From positions 1-64,000 of the forward strand of contig NZ_JARJEF010000013.1 in NCBI RefSeq assembly GCF_029697505.1: a DNA stretch of 64,000 nt. Reading direction: 5' to 3'. The position numbers and the translations under genes are program-made. This document shows positions 33,547 to 42,356 of this stretch, piece by piece (within the stretch, counting starts at the first letter, position 1; every line of letters starts with the position of its first letter). The stretch is from Pseudophaeobacter profundi. Its GTDB lineage: Bacteria; Pseudomonadota; Alphaproteobacteria; Rhodobacterales; Rhodobacteraceae. The notes beneath the pieces were generated by a model. The model made no database searches, was not told the origin of the DNA, and saw only the letters and a list, made by a program, of their open reading frames with translations.

Positions 33547-33975
33547 ACCGGCAATACCTGCCCTGAGGATGAATATCCTCGGGGCTTCGATTTGCGCGGG
33601 GCCATCCGTGTTCGGTTGGAATTTGCTACATACCTTCGCGACCTTGGCTAGATGGGCAATAAAGGATCGCTCAAGAAACTTCACCAAGAAGACTTTGCGC
33701 AGGCAAACGGAGGTCTCCCTGGGTGGAAGCATGAACATGATAAGATAGCGGGCCTTCGTCCGAACAGCATCTTGCAAACCGGTACTTATCTGCCGCGTGG
33801 AGAAGTCCTGAAGCTGTTCGATCAAGTCGTTTTCAATATTCTCATTGCCAACATCTAACTGGTAGCATGCAGCTCAAAGTTAAGAAAAGTAGCAATGGAT
33901 CAGCGGCCTCTCCTGCGGATGTTAGGAGAGGCTGATATTGGCTTGATCAGGGCGGTTCGCTCGACCGCCGAGCGT
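33547..33975. other. Junction region after the aldehyde dehydrogenase
   Basis: 429 nt without a recognisable gene. A stem-loop CCTGAGGAT-GAAT-ATCCTCGGG lies just after the dehydrogenase stop (33561-33582) and may be its terminator, though no clear T run follows. A second, 8-9 bp perfect stem (GCCTCTCCT...AGGAGAGGC, 33906-33932) precedes the RidA remnant on the minus strand. A short open frame at 33651-33858 (68 codons) and an overlapping minus-strand frame resemble nothing I know. Confidence 0.4.
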
Positions 33976-34047
33976 TTATCTCTCTGCGGCGATGGCCAGC
34001 ACTTCGATGAGATAGTGCGGCTGAGCCATGCGGGCTGAAACGCATAT
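33976..34047 (-). pseudogene. RidA (YjgF/UK114) family C-terminal fragment
   Basis: About 23 residues, ICVSARMAQPHYLIEVLAIAAER followed by a stop, match the C-terminal strand-helix of RidA-type enamine/imine deaminases. Upstream on the minus strand the frame continues into sequence that belongs to the BCCT transporter remnant on the other strand, so the gene is cut. RidA paralogues are common in amino-acid catabolic clusters. Confidence 0.6.
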
Positions 34048-34056
34048 TGGCAGGTG

Positions 34057-34692
34057 CTTTTGTTGGCCACCTTCCTGATCGGACTGGTGCTGATCGTGCT
34101 GTCGGGCAGCCGCGCTGTGATGGGGGGGCTGGTTCGGCCAGAGTTCTCGACCTTCCAATGGGGGGCGATGATCATGTGTACCCAAGTTGTTGGGGGGCAG
34201 GGTCTTTTGGGTCGCGGGGGAGCCGATGGCACATTTCCTGTCCTCGCCGCCGTTGTTTGGGGCCGAGGCTGGAACCTCTGAGGCCGTCGCGCCCGCGCTT
34301 GTGCAGGCGCAGAGCTTCATGCATTGGGGTTTTCTTGCTTGGGCGATCCTCGGCGCGCTGACCACCGTGATGCTGATGCATTACCACTATGAAAAGGGTC
34401 TGCCGCTTGCCCTGCGCACCCTCCTTTATCCGCTGTTCGGAGAGCGCGCGCTCAAGGGGCCGATCGGTTTCCTCGGGTTACAGGTCAGCTACGGTCTGAA
34501 CACGCTCTTTGGCATCCCGGACAGCTTTGCCACGCAAGCCTTGGTGGTCGCGGGGCTGGTCATGCTCTATACGATTTCGGCGATGACGGGGCTGACGCGC
34601 GGCATTCAGTTGCTTAGCAAAATCAACGTAGTTCTCGCTGCAGGGTTGCTACTGTTCATGCTGGTTTTCGGTCCGACCGTTTTTATCTTCAA
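34057..34692 (+). pseudogene. BCCT-family (betaine/carnitine/choline) transporter, broken
   Basis: Two frames carry one protein. The first reads LATFLIGLVLIVLSGSRAVMGGLVRPEFSTFQWGAMIMC. After a frameshift near 34180-34205 the second reads FWVAGEPMAHFLSSPPLFGAE, then FLAWAILGALTTVMLMHYHYEKGLPLALRTLLYPLFG, FLGLQVSYGLNTLFGIPDSFATQ and GLTRGIQLLSKINVVLAAGLLLFMLVFGPTVFIF. This is the first half of a BCCT transporter. It stops abruptly and runs into unrelated sequence at about 34693; the substrate-binding Trp-rich C-terminal half is missing. A transport role for hydroxyproline betaine or choline before decay is possible. Confidence 0.8.
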
Positions 34693-34931
34693 ATGCTACT
34701 TAGCGGGCCTCGGATCCTACCTTTGCAAAGTCTTGGGATCTGCCAGTCGGGTGGCGGTCCCATGCTGCACGAACAATGGAAGGAGCAGACCTTCGTCGCA
34801 GGTGCAGTCACCAACCATCATCGAACAGAAGGCATGGGTGCAGAGCTGCCATTCGGCTTTCAAAATGCATCCGCCGTTCTCATCCCAGATCACTGGGGTA
34901 AATCCAAGAACCGCCGCAGCGGTTATGAAAT
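34693..34931. other. Unassigned sequence between the BCCT remnant and the GYD gene
   Basis: An open frame continues from 34693 on the plus strand (residues such as LHEQWKEQTFVAGAVTNHHR and MGAELPFGFQNASAVLIPDHWG) and looks protein-like, but I cannot assign a family. It has no plausible ribosome site, and it continues antisense through the GYD-domain gene. I treat it as a probable remnant of another lost gene. Confidence 0.3.
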
Positions 34932-35264
34932 TCAGCCACCCGGCGATTGGTACGATCCGGCGATCTTGCCCGCCTTCTTTTGGATTTCGGTGAATTCACT
35001 TGCTGTGAAGGCCCGAATTGTCTTCAGGTTACTTACTGCTCCGCTGGCGGCAGTTGCCATCAATCCCGCCATAAGGTCAGTGACATCATCTATGGTGACC
35101 TTGATCGAGAAATCGTTGTCGCCCGTTGTTAGGTAGAAGGACTCAAGCTTGCCACCTGCGGCTTCGACTATTGCGCGCGCGGCTGCTTCGCGATCGCTTG
35201 GCGTCTCCAGCATGGCCTTGATAGCCGACGATGTGTAGCTACCAGTTACAATGAATCTAGGCAT
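34932..35264 (-). CDS. GYD domain-containing protein
   Basis: 110 residues from ATG at 35264 with GGGAGG upstream. It starts MPRFIVTGSYTSSAIKAMLETPSDREAAARAIVEAAGGKLESFYLTTGDNDFSIKV, the pattern of the GYD family, a small ferredoxin-like alpha/beta fold of unknown function found singly in many proteobacteria. It appears intact, with a normal start, although it abuts the debris region. No partner gene can be named. Confidence 0.85.
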   Translation of the reverse strand: MPRFIVTGSYTSSAIKAMLETPSDREAAARAIVEAAGGKLESFYLTTGDNDFSIKVTIDDVTDLMAGLMATAASGAVSNLKTIRAFTASEFTEIQKKAGKIAGSYQSPGG

Positions 35265-35462
35265 TCGTGCCTCCCTAAGGGAGCAATGCGCCTCTCGGCC
35301 CCAGACACCATGTCCAGAGGTCCGCGGACGTCCCCCTGATGATCATCATAGCACAAATTTGATGCGACCGCGCGGCCATCGACCTTTTTGCACGTCCGAG
35401 CAAGGCGCACAGTGACCCGTCGCTGCTAGGTAGACGCTGGGAACTTTGGCGCGAGTATCGCA

Positions 35463-36233
35463 CTATCCCTTGCTGCTTTCATGTTCTAGCCGCTGCTGGG
35501 CAATTTCTGCGTTACGCAGGCTGCGCTGATGGTCGATCAGCGATTGTTTCACATAGTCCAGATGGGCCTCGACGGCGGCACGGGCCCCTGCGGGGTCGCG
35601 GGCCTGCAGGGCGGCATTGATGGCGCTATGCTGGGCCAATAGCGCCTCGTAGGTGGTGTGACGGCTGAACATGATACGGCGATTGTAGAACACGCCCTTT
35701 TGCAGCAGATCAAACATCGCGCGCATCATGTGCAGCATCACCACATTATGGCTGGCATCCATGATTGCGGAATGAAACTGGGCATCCAGATTGGCCGCTG
35801 CATCCGAAACTGAGGGGGCTCCGGCGGCGACCATCTTGTCAAAAATGGTCTGGATCACCTTCAGATCTGCGTCAGAGCCAAATTTGGCGGCGCGTTCGGC
35901 TGCCAGCCCTTCCATGTCGCGACGAAAGCCGAGGTAGTCAAACACAGCCTCGTCGTGGCGGGCAAACAGTTCAATCAGCGCCGGGGAAAAGGCGGAGCCC
36001 AGCACATCGGCGACAAATATGCCCGAACCGGCCTTGGCGCAAAGCAACCCATCCGCCTGCAACTGCGAGATCGCATCGCGTAGCGAGGGGCGCGACACGC
36101 CAAGGCGCTCGGCCAGTTCGCGTTCTGATGGCAGGCGCTCGCCGGGAGAGAGGATGCCGCGCAACACCAGCTGTTCAATCTGGTGCACCACCGAGGCAGA
36201 GAGTTTTTCGGGCTGGATTTTCTGAAACGGCAT
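35463..36233 (-). CDS. FadR-type GntR regulator divergent from an aminotransferase
   Basis: 256 residues. The HTH is SASVVHQIEQLVLRGILSPGERLPSERELAERLGVSRPSLRDAISQLQADGLL, and the FCD domain spans about 90-240 with FHSAIMDASHNVVMLHMMRAMFDLL and FSRHTTYEALLAQHSAINAALQARD. The arrangement resembles PdhR/LldR-type regulators. The divergent gene is a PLP aminotransferase, and the intergenic region carries two FadR-like sites (TGGTC-N9-GACCA and a GGTCA...TGAC copy). A local repressor of the aminotransferase and of itself is the simplest model. Confidence 0.88.
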   Translation of the reverse strand: MPFQKIQPEKLSASVVHQIEQLVLRGILSPGERLPSERELAERLGVSRPSLRDAISQLQADGLLCAKAGSGIFVADVLGSAFSPALIELFARHDEAVFDYLGFRRDMEGLAAERAAKFGSDADLKVIQTIFDKMVAAGAPSVSDAAANLDAQFHSAIMDASHNVVMLHMMRAMFDLLQKGVFYNRRIMFSRHTTYEALLAQHSAINAALQARDPAGARAAVEAHLDYVKQSLIDHQRSLRNAEIAQQRLEHESSKG

Positions 36234-36287
36234 CGGGGCCTCTGGCTGATCATCATGTCGCAGTACAGCGGCGCGGGTGCTGTAAAT

Positions 36288-36391
36288 TGGTCAAAACATA
36301 TGACCACGCCCGGCGCAAGCCTGCAAGCGCCGAGCAGGAATCAAAGGCTGGGGCCGCGAGGTTTGAAATTTTAGGTCATAACTATTGACTC
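36288..36391. promoter_or_regulatory. FadR-type operator pair in the GntR-aminotransferase intergenic region
   Basis: TGGTCAAAACATATGACCA at 36288-36306 is an inverted repeat TGGTC/GACCA with a 9-nt spacer. A second, weaker copy around 36374-36388 reads GGTCA-TAACTAT-TGAC. Both lie between the divergent starts at 36233 and 36442. Such TGGTC-type palindromes are bound by many GntR/FCD regulators. Confidence 0.6.
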
Positions 36392-36441
36392 ATATTGAAA
36401 TATTCTTACGTTGATCGGGAAACCTCAAACGGAGCACGCCA

Positions 36442-37650
36442 ATGTTGCTGCAACAGCTCTTTGCCAGCCGAACCCAGCGGATGAAAGCCTCGGAAATTCG
36501 CGAGTTGCTGAAGCTGCTGAACCGTCCCGGCCTTTTGTCCTTTGCCGGCGGGATCCCGGATCCGGCGTTGTTTCCGGCGGCGGAGTTTTCGGCTGCATTC
36601 CAGGACTGCCTGACGCCAGAACGCCAGTCCGAGGCGCTGCAATATTCCCTCAGCGAGGGCTATCTGCCGCTGCGCGAGTGGATCCGGGGGGAAATGGCGC
36701 GGATGGGCGTGGTCTGTGATGTCGACAACATCCTGATTACATCGGGCTCTCAGCAGGCGCTGGACTATCTGGGCAAGCTGTTTCTGTCGCCAAATGACAC
36801 TGCGCTGGTGGGCTGGCCCACCTATCTGGGGGCGCTGGCGGCCTTCAACGCCTATGAGCCGCGCTATGACCAGCTGAATCCGGGGGGCAACCGATCTGCC
36901 CTCAGCTATCGGCAGGCGGCAGAGGCAGCGGGAAGTCAGGTCAAATTCGCCTATCTGTCGCCTGATTTTGCCAATCCCACCGGGCAGACCCTGTCGCAGC
37001 AGGACCGTGACGCGCTGTTGGATCTGAGCGAAGATCTGGGCTGCGCCATTGTCGAGGATGGGGCCTATCAGGCGCTGCGCTATGACGGCGACCAGATCCC
37101 GTCGATTCTGGGGCTGGAAATTGCCCGGCGCGGTGATCTGGAGCTATGCCGCACGATCTATTGCGGCTCTTTCTCCAAGACCTTGTCACCGGGGCTGCGG
37201 CTGGGCTGGGTGGTGGCGGCCAAACCAGTGATCGCACAGATGGTTCTGATGAAGCAGGCGGCAGACCTGCACTCGGCGACCTTGAACCAGATGGCGGTGC
37301 ATCAGGTGGCAGAACGCTGTTTTGAAACCCATGTCGCGCAGCTGCGGCAGGCCTATGGCAACCGCCGCGATGCCATGCTTGCGGCGCTGCAGTCACATAT
37401 GCCCCAGGGCATCACATGGACCCGCCCCGAAGGTGGAATGTTCGTCTGGCTGACCCTGCCTGCGCATATTGATGCCGCGGCACTTCTGGTGCGGGCGCTG
37501 GACGAGGAAAATATCGCCTTTGTCCCCGGCCAGGCCTTTTTCGCTGATGGCAACGGTGCCAATACGCTCCGGCTAAGCTTCTCTGTGCTGGCGCCAGAGG
37601 CGATTCACAGCGGGGTAGAGCGGCTCGGGCGTCTCTTGCAACAGGCCTAG
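36442..37650 (+). CDS. PLP-dependent aminotransferase class I/II (2-aminoadipate aminotransferase-like)
   Basis: 402 residues with no N-terminal HTH, so not a MocR regulator despite similar sequence. Blocks include RPGLLSFAGGIPDPALFP, ITSGSQQALDYLGKLF, LSPDFANPTGQTLS, and the Schiff-base Lys in CGSFSKTLSPGLRLGWVV. Relatives are LysN-type alpha-aminoadipate and broad aromatic or branched-chain aminotransferases. It is divergent from a FadR-type regulator. I cannot name the amino donor. A similar enzyme could feed amino-acid catabolism, in line with the neighbouring cluster, but nothing ties them. Confidence 0.88.
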   Translation: MLLQQLFASRTQRMKASEIRELLKLLNRPGLLSFAGGIPDPALFPAAEFSAAFQDCLTPERQSEALQYSLSEGYLPLREWIRGEMARMGVVCDVDNILITSGSQQALDYLGKLFLSPNDTALVGWPTYLGALAAFNAYEPRYDQLNPGGNRSALSYRQAAEAAGSQVKFAYLSPDFANPTGQTLSQQDRDALLDLSEDLGCAIVEDGAYQALRYDGDQIPSILGLEIARRGDLELCRTIYCGSFSKTLSPGLRLGWVVAAKPVIAQMVLMKQAADLHSATLNQMAVHQVAERCFETHVAQLRQAYGNRRDAMLAALQSHMPQGITWTRPEGGMFVWLTLPAHIDAAALLVRALDEENIAFVPGQAFFADGNGANTLRLSFSVLAPEAIHSGVERLGRLLQQA

Positions 37651-37726
37651 GGCAAGGCGTAGGGGCGCCGCCTTCGCGGGGTTTTGACTGGATTTCGCGT
37701 CTGGATTGCGTCAGGTTGACCGGGAT

Positions 37727-38011
37727 ATGCGCGGGTTTGTTCTTGTCCTGATATGTTGGCTTGCGGCCTGTTCTGACAGGGTGGGACATTTTGCCGGGGT
37801 GCCCGCGACGCTGGTTGAGGTTAGCGGTAGCCGGTTTGAGGTTCGCCTGCGCGGCACCCTGGCCGAGGCGACTCGCGTCAATCCGCAATATGCGCCCCGA
37901 CTGGGGCCGTTGCGCCAACAGGCCGCCACCGCCATGGCGCGGGTAAGCGGCTGCGAGGTGCGCGGAGTTCTTGGCGATCAGGCGGTCATGACCGGAATCT
38001 TGCACTGTTAG
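37727..38011 (+). CDS. Small predicted lipoprotein, hypothetical
   Basis: 94 residues from ATG at 37727. The N-terminus MRGFVLVLICWLAAC is a lipoprotein signal with lipobox LAAC, so the mature protein would be membrane-anchored through Cys15. The rest contains VEVSGSRFEVRLRGTLAEATRVNPQYAPRLGPLRQQAATAMARVSGC and a C-terminal Cys. Two further Cys may form a disulfide in the periplasm. Family unknown to me. It lies between the aminotransferase and smc without obvious coupling to either. Confidence 0.6.
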   Translation: MRGFVLVLICWLAACSDRVGHFAGVPATLVEVSGSRFEVRLRGTLAEATRVNPQYAPRLGPLRQQAATAMARVSGCEVRGVLGDQAVMTGILHC

Positions 38012-38157
38012 GGGCGTGGTAGCACGTCCACATCACTGTTTCCACGATCTGACGCCGCCAGGGGTGGGATGAGGCGGCTCTTGCTGCCTGTTTACATTGA
38101 CATAACAGTCACGAAGCTGCTCGAGTCAGACAAACACAGAATCACTCAGGGGCGGCT

Positions 38158-41100
38158 TTGCGCTTTTCCAAACTCAGGCTTACTGGCTTCAAGAGCTTTG
38201 TTGATCCGACCGATTTGATTATCGGCGACGGGCTGACAGGCGTGGTCGGTCCGAATGGCTGTGGCAAGTCCAACCTGTTGGAGGCCCTGCGCTGGGTGAT
38301 GGGGGAAACCCGCGCCAAGGCAATGCGCGGCGGCGGCATGGAGGATGTGATCTTTGCCGGCACTACCTCGCGTTCGGCCCGCAACTTTGCCGAAGTGAAC
38401 CTGCTGATTGATAACTCGGATCGGCTGGCCCCGTCGGGGTTTAACGATGCAGATCAGCTAGAGATTGTGCGCCGGATCACCCGAGATGCGGGCAGCGCCT
38501 ATAAATCCAATGGCACCGATGTGCGCGCGCGCGATGTGCAGATGCTCTTTGCCGATGCCTCGACCGGGGCGCATTCGCCGGCGCTGGTGCGTCAGGGGCA
38601 GATTTCTGAACTGATCAACGCCAAACCCAAGGCGCGGCGGCGCATTCTGGAAGAAGCGGCAGGGATTTCGGGGTTGTATCAGCGCCGCCATGAGGCGGAG
38701 CTGAAGCTGAAGAATACCGAGCAGAACCTCTTGCGTGTGGATGATGTGATCGAACAGCTGGCGGGGCAGCTGGGGCAGCTGGCCCGTCAGGCCCGACAAG
38801 CGCAACGCTATCGTGACATCGGCGAAAAATTGCGCCTGGCCGAGGGGATGTTGCTGTACCGCCGCTGGCGCGAGGCAGATGATGCCCGGCTGAGCGCGGA
38901 ACAGGACCTGACCCTGCGCGTTACCCAGGCGGCCAAGGGCGAGGCGCTGTCGCGCGCGGCATCTGCCAATCGGGCCGAGGCCGAAGAAGGGCTGCCTGCC
39001 CTGCGCGAAGAACAGGCGATTGCCGCAGCGGTGCTGCAGCGGCTGGTGGTGCAGCGCGATTCGCTTGGTGACCAGGAATCCCAGGCGCGCCAAGCGATTG
39101 AACGGCTCGTCAGTCGTATCCAGCAGCTGGGCAATGATATCGACCGCGAAGGCGGGCTGAACCGCGATGCGGGCGACACGATTGAACGGCTCGACTGGGA
39201 ACAAAAAGAACTGGCGAAGGCAAGCGAGGGCCATGAGGCCCGCCTGCAAGAGGCGGCCGATCTGGCGCGCGAGGCGGCCCAGATTCTTGAATCGCGTGAA
39301 GATCACTTGACGCAGCTGAACGAAGATGTGGCGCGGCTCGCGGCTCGCTATCAGTCGGCGCAGCGTCTGGTCGAGGACTGCCAGCGCACTTTGACCCGGG
39401 CTGAAAACGAAGGCGCCGCAGCGCAAGAGGCCCAGGATCACGCCGCCGAGGCGCTGGAGCTGGCAGGCGAAGGCTTTGAGGCGGCTCTCGCCACCGAGGA
39501 AGAGGCGCGCGAGGCGGCTGAACTGGCCGAAGAGACGCTGGCGGCGGCAGATGAGGCGCGCACCGATACCCAGGCGCTGGAATCCGCCGCCCGGGCGCAG
39601 CGATCCGAGGCCGAGGGCGAGCTGGGCGCCATCCGTGCTGAAGTCACCGCCCTGGCCAAATTGCTGGAACGCGACACCGCCGAAAGCGGCCAGATCCTGG
39701 ATGAGCTGAGCGTATCTCCGGGCTATGAAAAGGCGCTGGGGGCGGCGCTGGCGGATGATCTGCGCGCGCCTTTGGCTGCGGCGGATGGTCCGACAGGGTG
39801 GCTGACCCTGCCGAGCTATGACCGCGATGTGCCCCTGCCGGATGGGGTGGATCCGCTGGCGAAATATGTCTCAGGGCCTGACGCTCTGGCGCGTCGTATT
39901 GGCCAGATTGGCCTTGTCGACAGTGACACCGCGCGCAGCCTGCAGGCAGATCTGCAGCCGGGGCAGCGGCTGGTCACCCTGGAGGGCGATATCTGGCGCT
40001 GGGATGGCTACCGCGCCTGGGCCGAGGATGCCCCCAGCGCGGCGGCGCTGCGGTTGGAACAGCTGAACCGGCTGGAATCCCTAAAGCAAGAGCTGGAGCG
40101 GGTCAGCGCCAAGGCTGATGGCACCCGTGCCGCGCATGAAACGCTGATGCGTCGCTTGGAAGAGGTGACCCAAGCCGATCAAAACGCCCGCCAGGCCCGG
40201 CGGGTGGCGGATCAGCGGGTGGCGGATGCGGCGCGCGCGCTCAGCCGGGCCGAGGCAGAGCGCAACCTGGCGGAAGGCAAGCTGGAAACCCTGGGCATTG
40301 CGGTGACGCGCCACGGCGAAGATGCGATGAATGCGGCGTTGCAGTTGTCGCAGGCCCAGACGGCCCAGGCCGATCTGGGAGATCTGGACGCTGCCCGTGC
40401 CGGGGTCGAAGACGTCAAACAGGCGGTCGAGGCGGCGCGTATTACCATGCTCACCCACCGGTCATCCCATGATGAGCTGCGCCGCGACGGCGAGGCGCGC
40501 ATCAAACGCGCCCAGCAGGTGACAAAGGAACTGTCCGGCTGGCGCCACCGTCTGGAGACTGCCGAACGGCGTATCGCTGAACTGGCGGAACGGCGCGAGG
40601 CCTCGCAGGAAGAGCTGGAAGAAGCCCATGCCGTCCCTGCTGAACTCGCTGAAAAGCGCGAGGAGCTGAGCGAGGCCATTGAGGATGCAGAGGCGCGCAA
40701 GACCACGGCCTCGGAGGCGCTGGTTGCCGCAGAAAACAGCCTGCGTGAAAAGGTGCAGATCGAACGCGAAGCAGAGCGGCTCGCCTCGGAAGCGCGCGAG
40801 GCGCGGGCGCGCTCTGAAGCCCTGTGTGAGGCGGCGCGTGAAACCGTGACCCATGCGGCTGAACGGATCAGCGAAGTGCAGAATTGCAGCCCTCAGACCC
40901 TGTTGGAGCAGCTAGAGGTCAGCCCCGACCAGATGCCTGACGCCGAGGAGCTGGAGGCGGAAGTGAACCGGCACAAACGGCAGCGCGATGCCCTTGGCGC
41001 GGTGAACCTGCGCGCCGAGGAAGACGCCCGCGAAATTCAGACCGAACATGATGAGTTGGTCTCGGAAAAATTGGATCTGGAAGAGGCGATCAAAACCCTG

Positions 41101-41613
41101 CGCAGCGGTATTGCCAGCCTCAACCGCGAGGGGCGCGAACGGTTGCTGACCGCTTTTGAAGAGGTGAACGCCAGCTTTGCCAATCTCTTTACCCATCTGT
41201 TTGGCGGCGGCGAGGCCAATCTGGTGATGGTGGAAAGCGATGATCCCTTGGACGCGGGGCTGGAAATCATGTGCCAGCCACCGGGCAAGAAGCTGTCGAC
41301 CCTGTCGCTGTTGTCCGGCGGCGAACAGACGCTGACGGCCATGGCGCTGATCTTTGCGGTGTTCCTGTCCAACCCGGCGCCGATCTGTGTGCTCGACGAG
41401 GTGGACGCGCCGCTGGACGATGCCAATGTGACCCGGTTCTGCGATCTCTTGGATGAAATGTGCCGCCAGACTGAAACCCGTTTTCTGATCATTACCCACC
41501 ATGCGGTGACTATGGCGCGGATGGATCGGCTGTTTGGCGTCACGATGCAGGAAAAAGGCGTTAGTCAGCTGGTCTCTGTTGATCTGAAAAAGGCCGAAGC
41601 CCTTGTGGCCTAG
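38158..41613 (+). CDS. smc: Chromosome partition protein SMC
   Basis: 1151 residues with TTG start at 38158, preceded by AGGGG. The N-terminal ATPase head has the Walker A GPNGCGKSN and LEALRWVMGE. Long coiled coils (about 170-500 and 650-950, rich in Glu, Ala, Arg and Leu) flank a hinge around 510-620. The C-terminal head carries the signature LSGGEQTLTAMAL and Walker B ICVLDEVDAPLDD. With ScpA/ScpB, not in this window, it compacts and segregates the nucleoid. No shorter in-frame start preserves the first beta strand MRFSKLRLTGFKSF, so TTG is well supported. Confidence 0.96.
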   Translation: MRFSKLRLTGFKSFVDPTDLIIGDGLTGVVGPNGCGKSNLLEALRWVMGETRAKAMRGGGMEDVIFAGTTSRSARNFAEVNLLIDNSDRLAPSGFNDADQLEIVRRITRDAGSAYKSNGTDVRARDVQMLFADASTGAHSPALVRQGQISELINAKPKARRRILEEAAGISGLYQRRHEAELKLKNTEQNLLRVDDVIEQLAGQLGQLARQARQAQRYRDIGEKLRLAEGMLLYRRWREADDARLSAEQDLTLRVTQAAKGEALSRAASANRAEAEEGLPALREEQAIAAAVLQRLVVQRDSLGDQESQARQAIERLVSRIQQLGNDIDREGGLNRDAGDTIERLDWEQKELAKASEGHEARLQEAADLAREAAQILESREDHLTQLNEDVARLAARYQSAQRLVEDCQRTLTRAENEGAAAQEAQDHAAEALELAGEGFEAALATEEEAREAAELAEETLAAADEARTDTQALESAARAQRSEAEGELGAIRAEVTALAKLLERDTAESGQILDELSVSPGYEKALGAALADDLRAPLAAADGPTGWLTLPSYDRDVPLPDGVDPLAKYVSGPDALARRIGQIGLVDSDTARSLQADLQPGQRLVTLEGDIWRWDGYRAWAEDAPSAAALRLEQLNRLESLKQELERVSAKADGTRAAHETLMRRLEEVTQADQNARQARRVADQRVADAARALSRAEAERNLAEGKLETLGIAVTRHGEDAMNAALQLSQAQTAQADLGDLDAARAGVEDVKQAVEAARITMLTHRSSHDELRRDGEARIKRAQQVTKELSGWRHRLETAERRIAELAERREASQEELEEAHAVPAELAEKREELSEAIEDAEARKTTASEALVAAENSLREKVQIEREAERLASEAREARARSEALCEAARETVTHAAERISEVQNCSPQTLLEQLEVSPDQMPDAEELEAEVNRHKRQRDALGAVNLRAEEDAREIQTEHDELVSEKLDLEEAIKTLRSGIASLNREGRERLLTAFEEVNASFANLFTHLFGGGEANLVMVESDDPLDAGLEIMCQPPGKKLSTLSLLSGGEQTLTAMALIFAVFLSNPAPICVLDEVDAPLDDANVTRFCDLLDEMCRQTETRFLIITHHAVTMARMDRLFGVTMQEKGVSQLVSVDLKKAEALVA

Positions 41614-41774
41614 GTGAAACCCGCGCAAGCTTTGATAGCTGGCGTCGGCATCGCGTTGTGGTCTTGGGGGAAAACAGGGCCAAACGGCCCCCTTGCCCCG
41701 CAGGGTGATGGTTTTATAACCAGAGGCGAGGTCGCTCGCGCCCATGACAAGAACAATACCAATCGGAGGACATT

Positions 41775-42245
41775 ATGAACCTGACCAAATTTTTTGCAGT
41801 TGCCGCACTGGCAGCCACCCCATTCGCTGCCCATGCTGAAAATGTGACAGCCAAATCGGCCAGCAGCCTGCAATCTTTCTTTCTGAGTGAAGGTGCTGAT
41901 GTCGAGCTGTTGACTGACAATGTTGGCGACCCGCAGCTGAACGTCACCCATTATGGTAGTGAGTTCACGATTTTTTATTATGGTTGCTCCGATAGCACCA
42001 ACTGTGATTCCATTCAGTTTTATTCTGGCTATGCCAGCAATGGTGGTGTGCGGCTGAAAACAGTGAATGAATTCAACGCTGAAAAGCGCTGGGTGCGGGC
42101 CTATGTGGCGGATGATGGGTCCACCAAGCTGGAAATGGATGTCTATATGGGCGATGCGGGCATCAGCGCCGATGATTTTGCCACCACTGTAGGCCTGTGG
42201 TCGCGCCACATGAGCGATTTTGAAACAGCTATCGACTTCAACTAA
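41775..42245 (+). CDS. YbjN-domain periplasmic protein, function unknown
   Basis: 156 residues. The signal peptide MNLTKFFAVAALAATPFAAHA is likely cleaved after AHA. The mature part (VTAKSASSLQSFFLSEGADVELLTDNVGDPQLNV... FTIFYYGCSDSTNCDSIQFYSGY... DGSTKLEMDVYMGDAGISADDFATTVGLW) matches the YbjN family of alphaproteobacterial secreted proteins. Two Cys at C-x5-C could bridge. CGGAGGAC is its ribosome site, and a perfect terminator hairpin follows. Function unknown. Confidence 0.85.
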   Translation: MNLTKFFAVAALAATPFAAHAENVTAKSASSLQSFFLSEGADVELLTDNVGDPQLNVTHYGSEFTIFYYGCSDSTNCDSIQFYSGYASNGGVRLKTVNEFNAEKRWVRAYVADDGSTKLEMDVYMGDAGISADDFATTVGLWSRHMSDFETAIDFN

Positions 42246-42306
42246 AGCCAGCAGCCGCCAGGCCTGAAGGCGGCTGGACTGTTCTGGTGTTTTGTCTGGT
42301 TGGCTG

Positions 42307-42334
42307 GGGGCATGATATCCATCATGCCCCTTTT
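42307..42334 (+). terminator. Intrinsic terminator after the YbjN-family gene
   Basis: GGGGCATGAT-ATCC-ATCATGCCCC is a perfect 10-bp stem followed by TTTT. An additional stem, CAGCCGCC...GGCGGCTG at 42252-42276, precedes it. It ends the plus-strand transcript before the convergent lytic transglycosylase gene. Confidence 0.85.
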
Positions 42335-42356
42335 CTGTTGTGCCGCTCTGCCGGAG

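Noticed and set aside
33651-33858. 68-codon open frame after the aldehyde dehydrogenase, and a 116-codon minus frame over it
   Set aside because: Neither has family resemblance or a convincing ribosome site, and both lie in a region of gene debris. Kept only as part of the junction description.
36442-37650. MocR-type regulator
   Set aside because: The protein resembles the aminotransferase half of MocR regulators, but it begins directly with the aminotransferase domain and has no GntR HTH.
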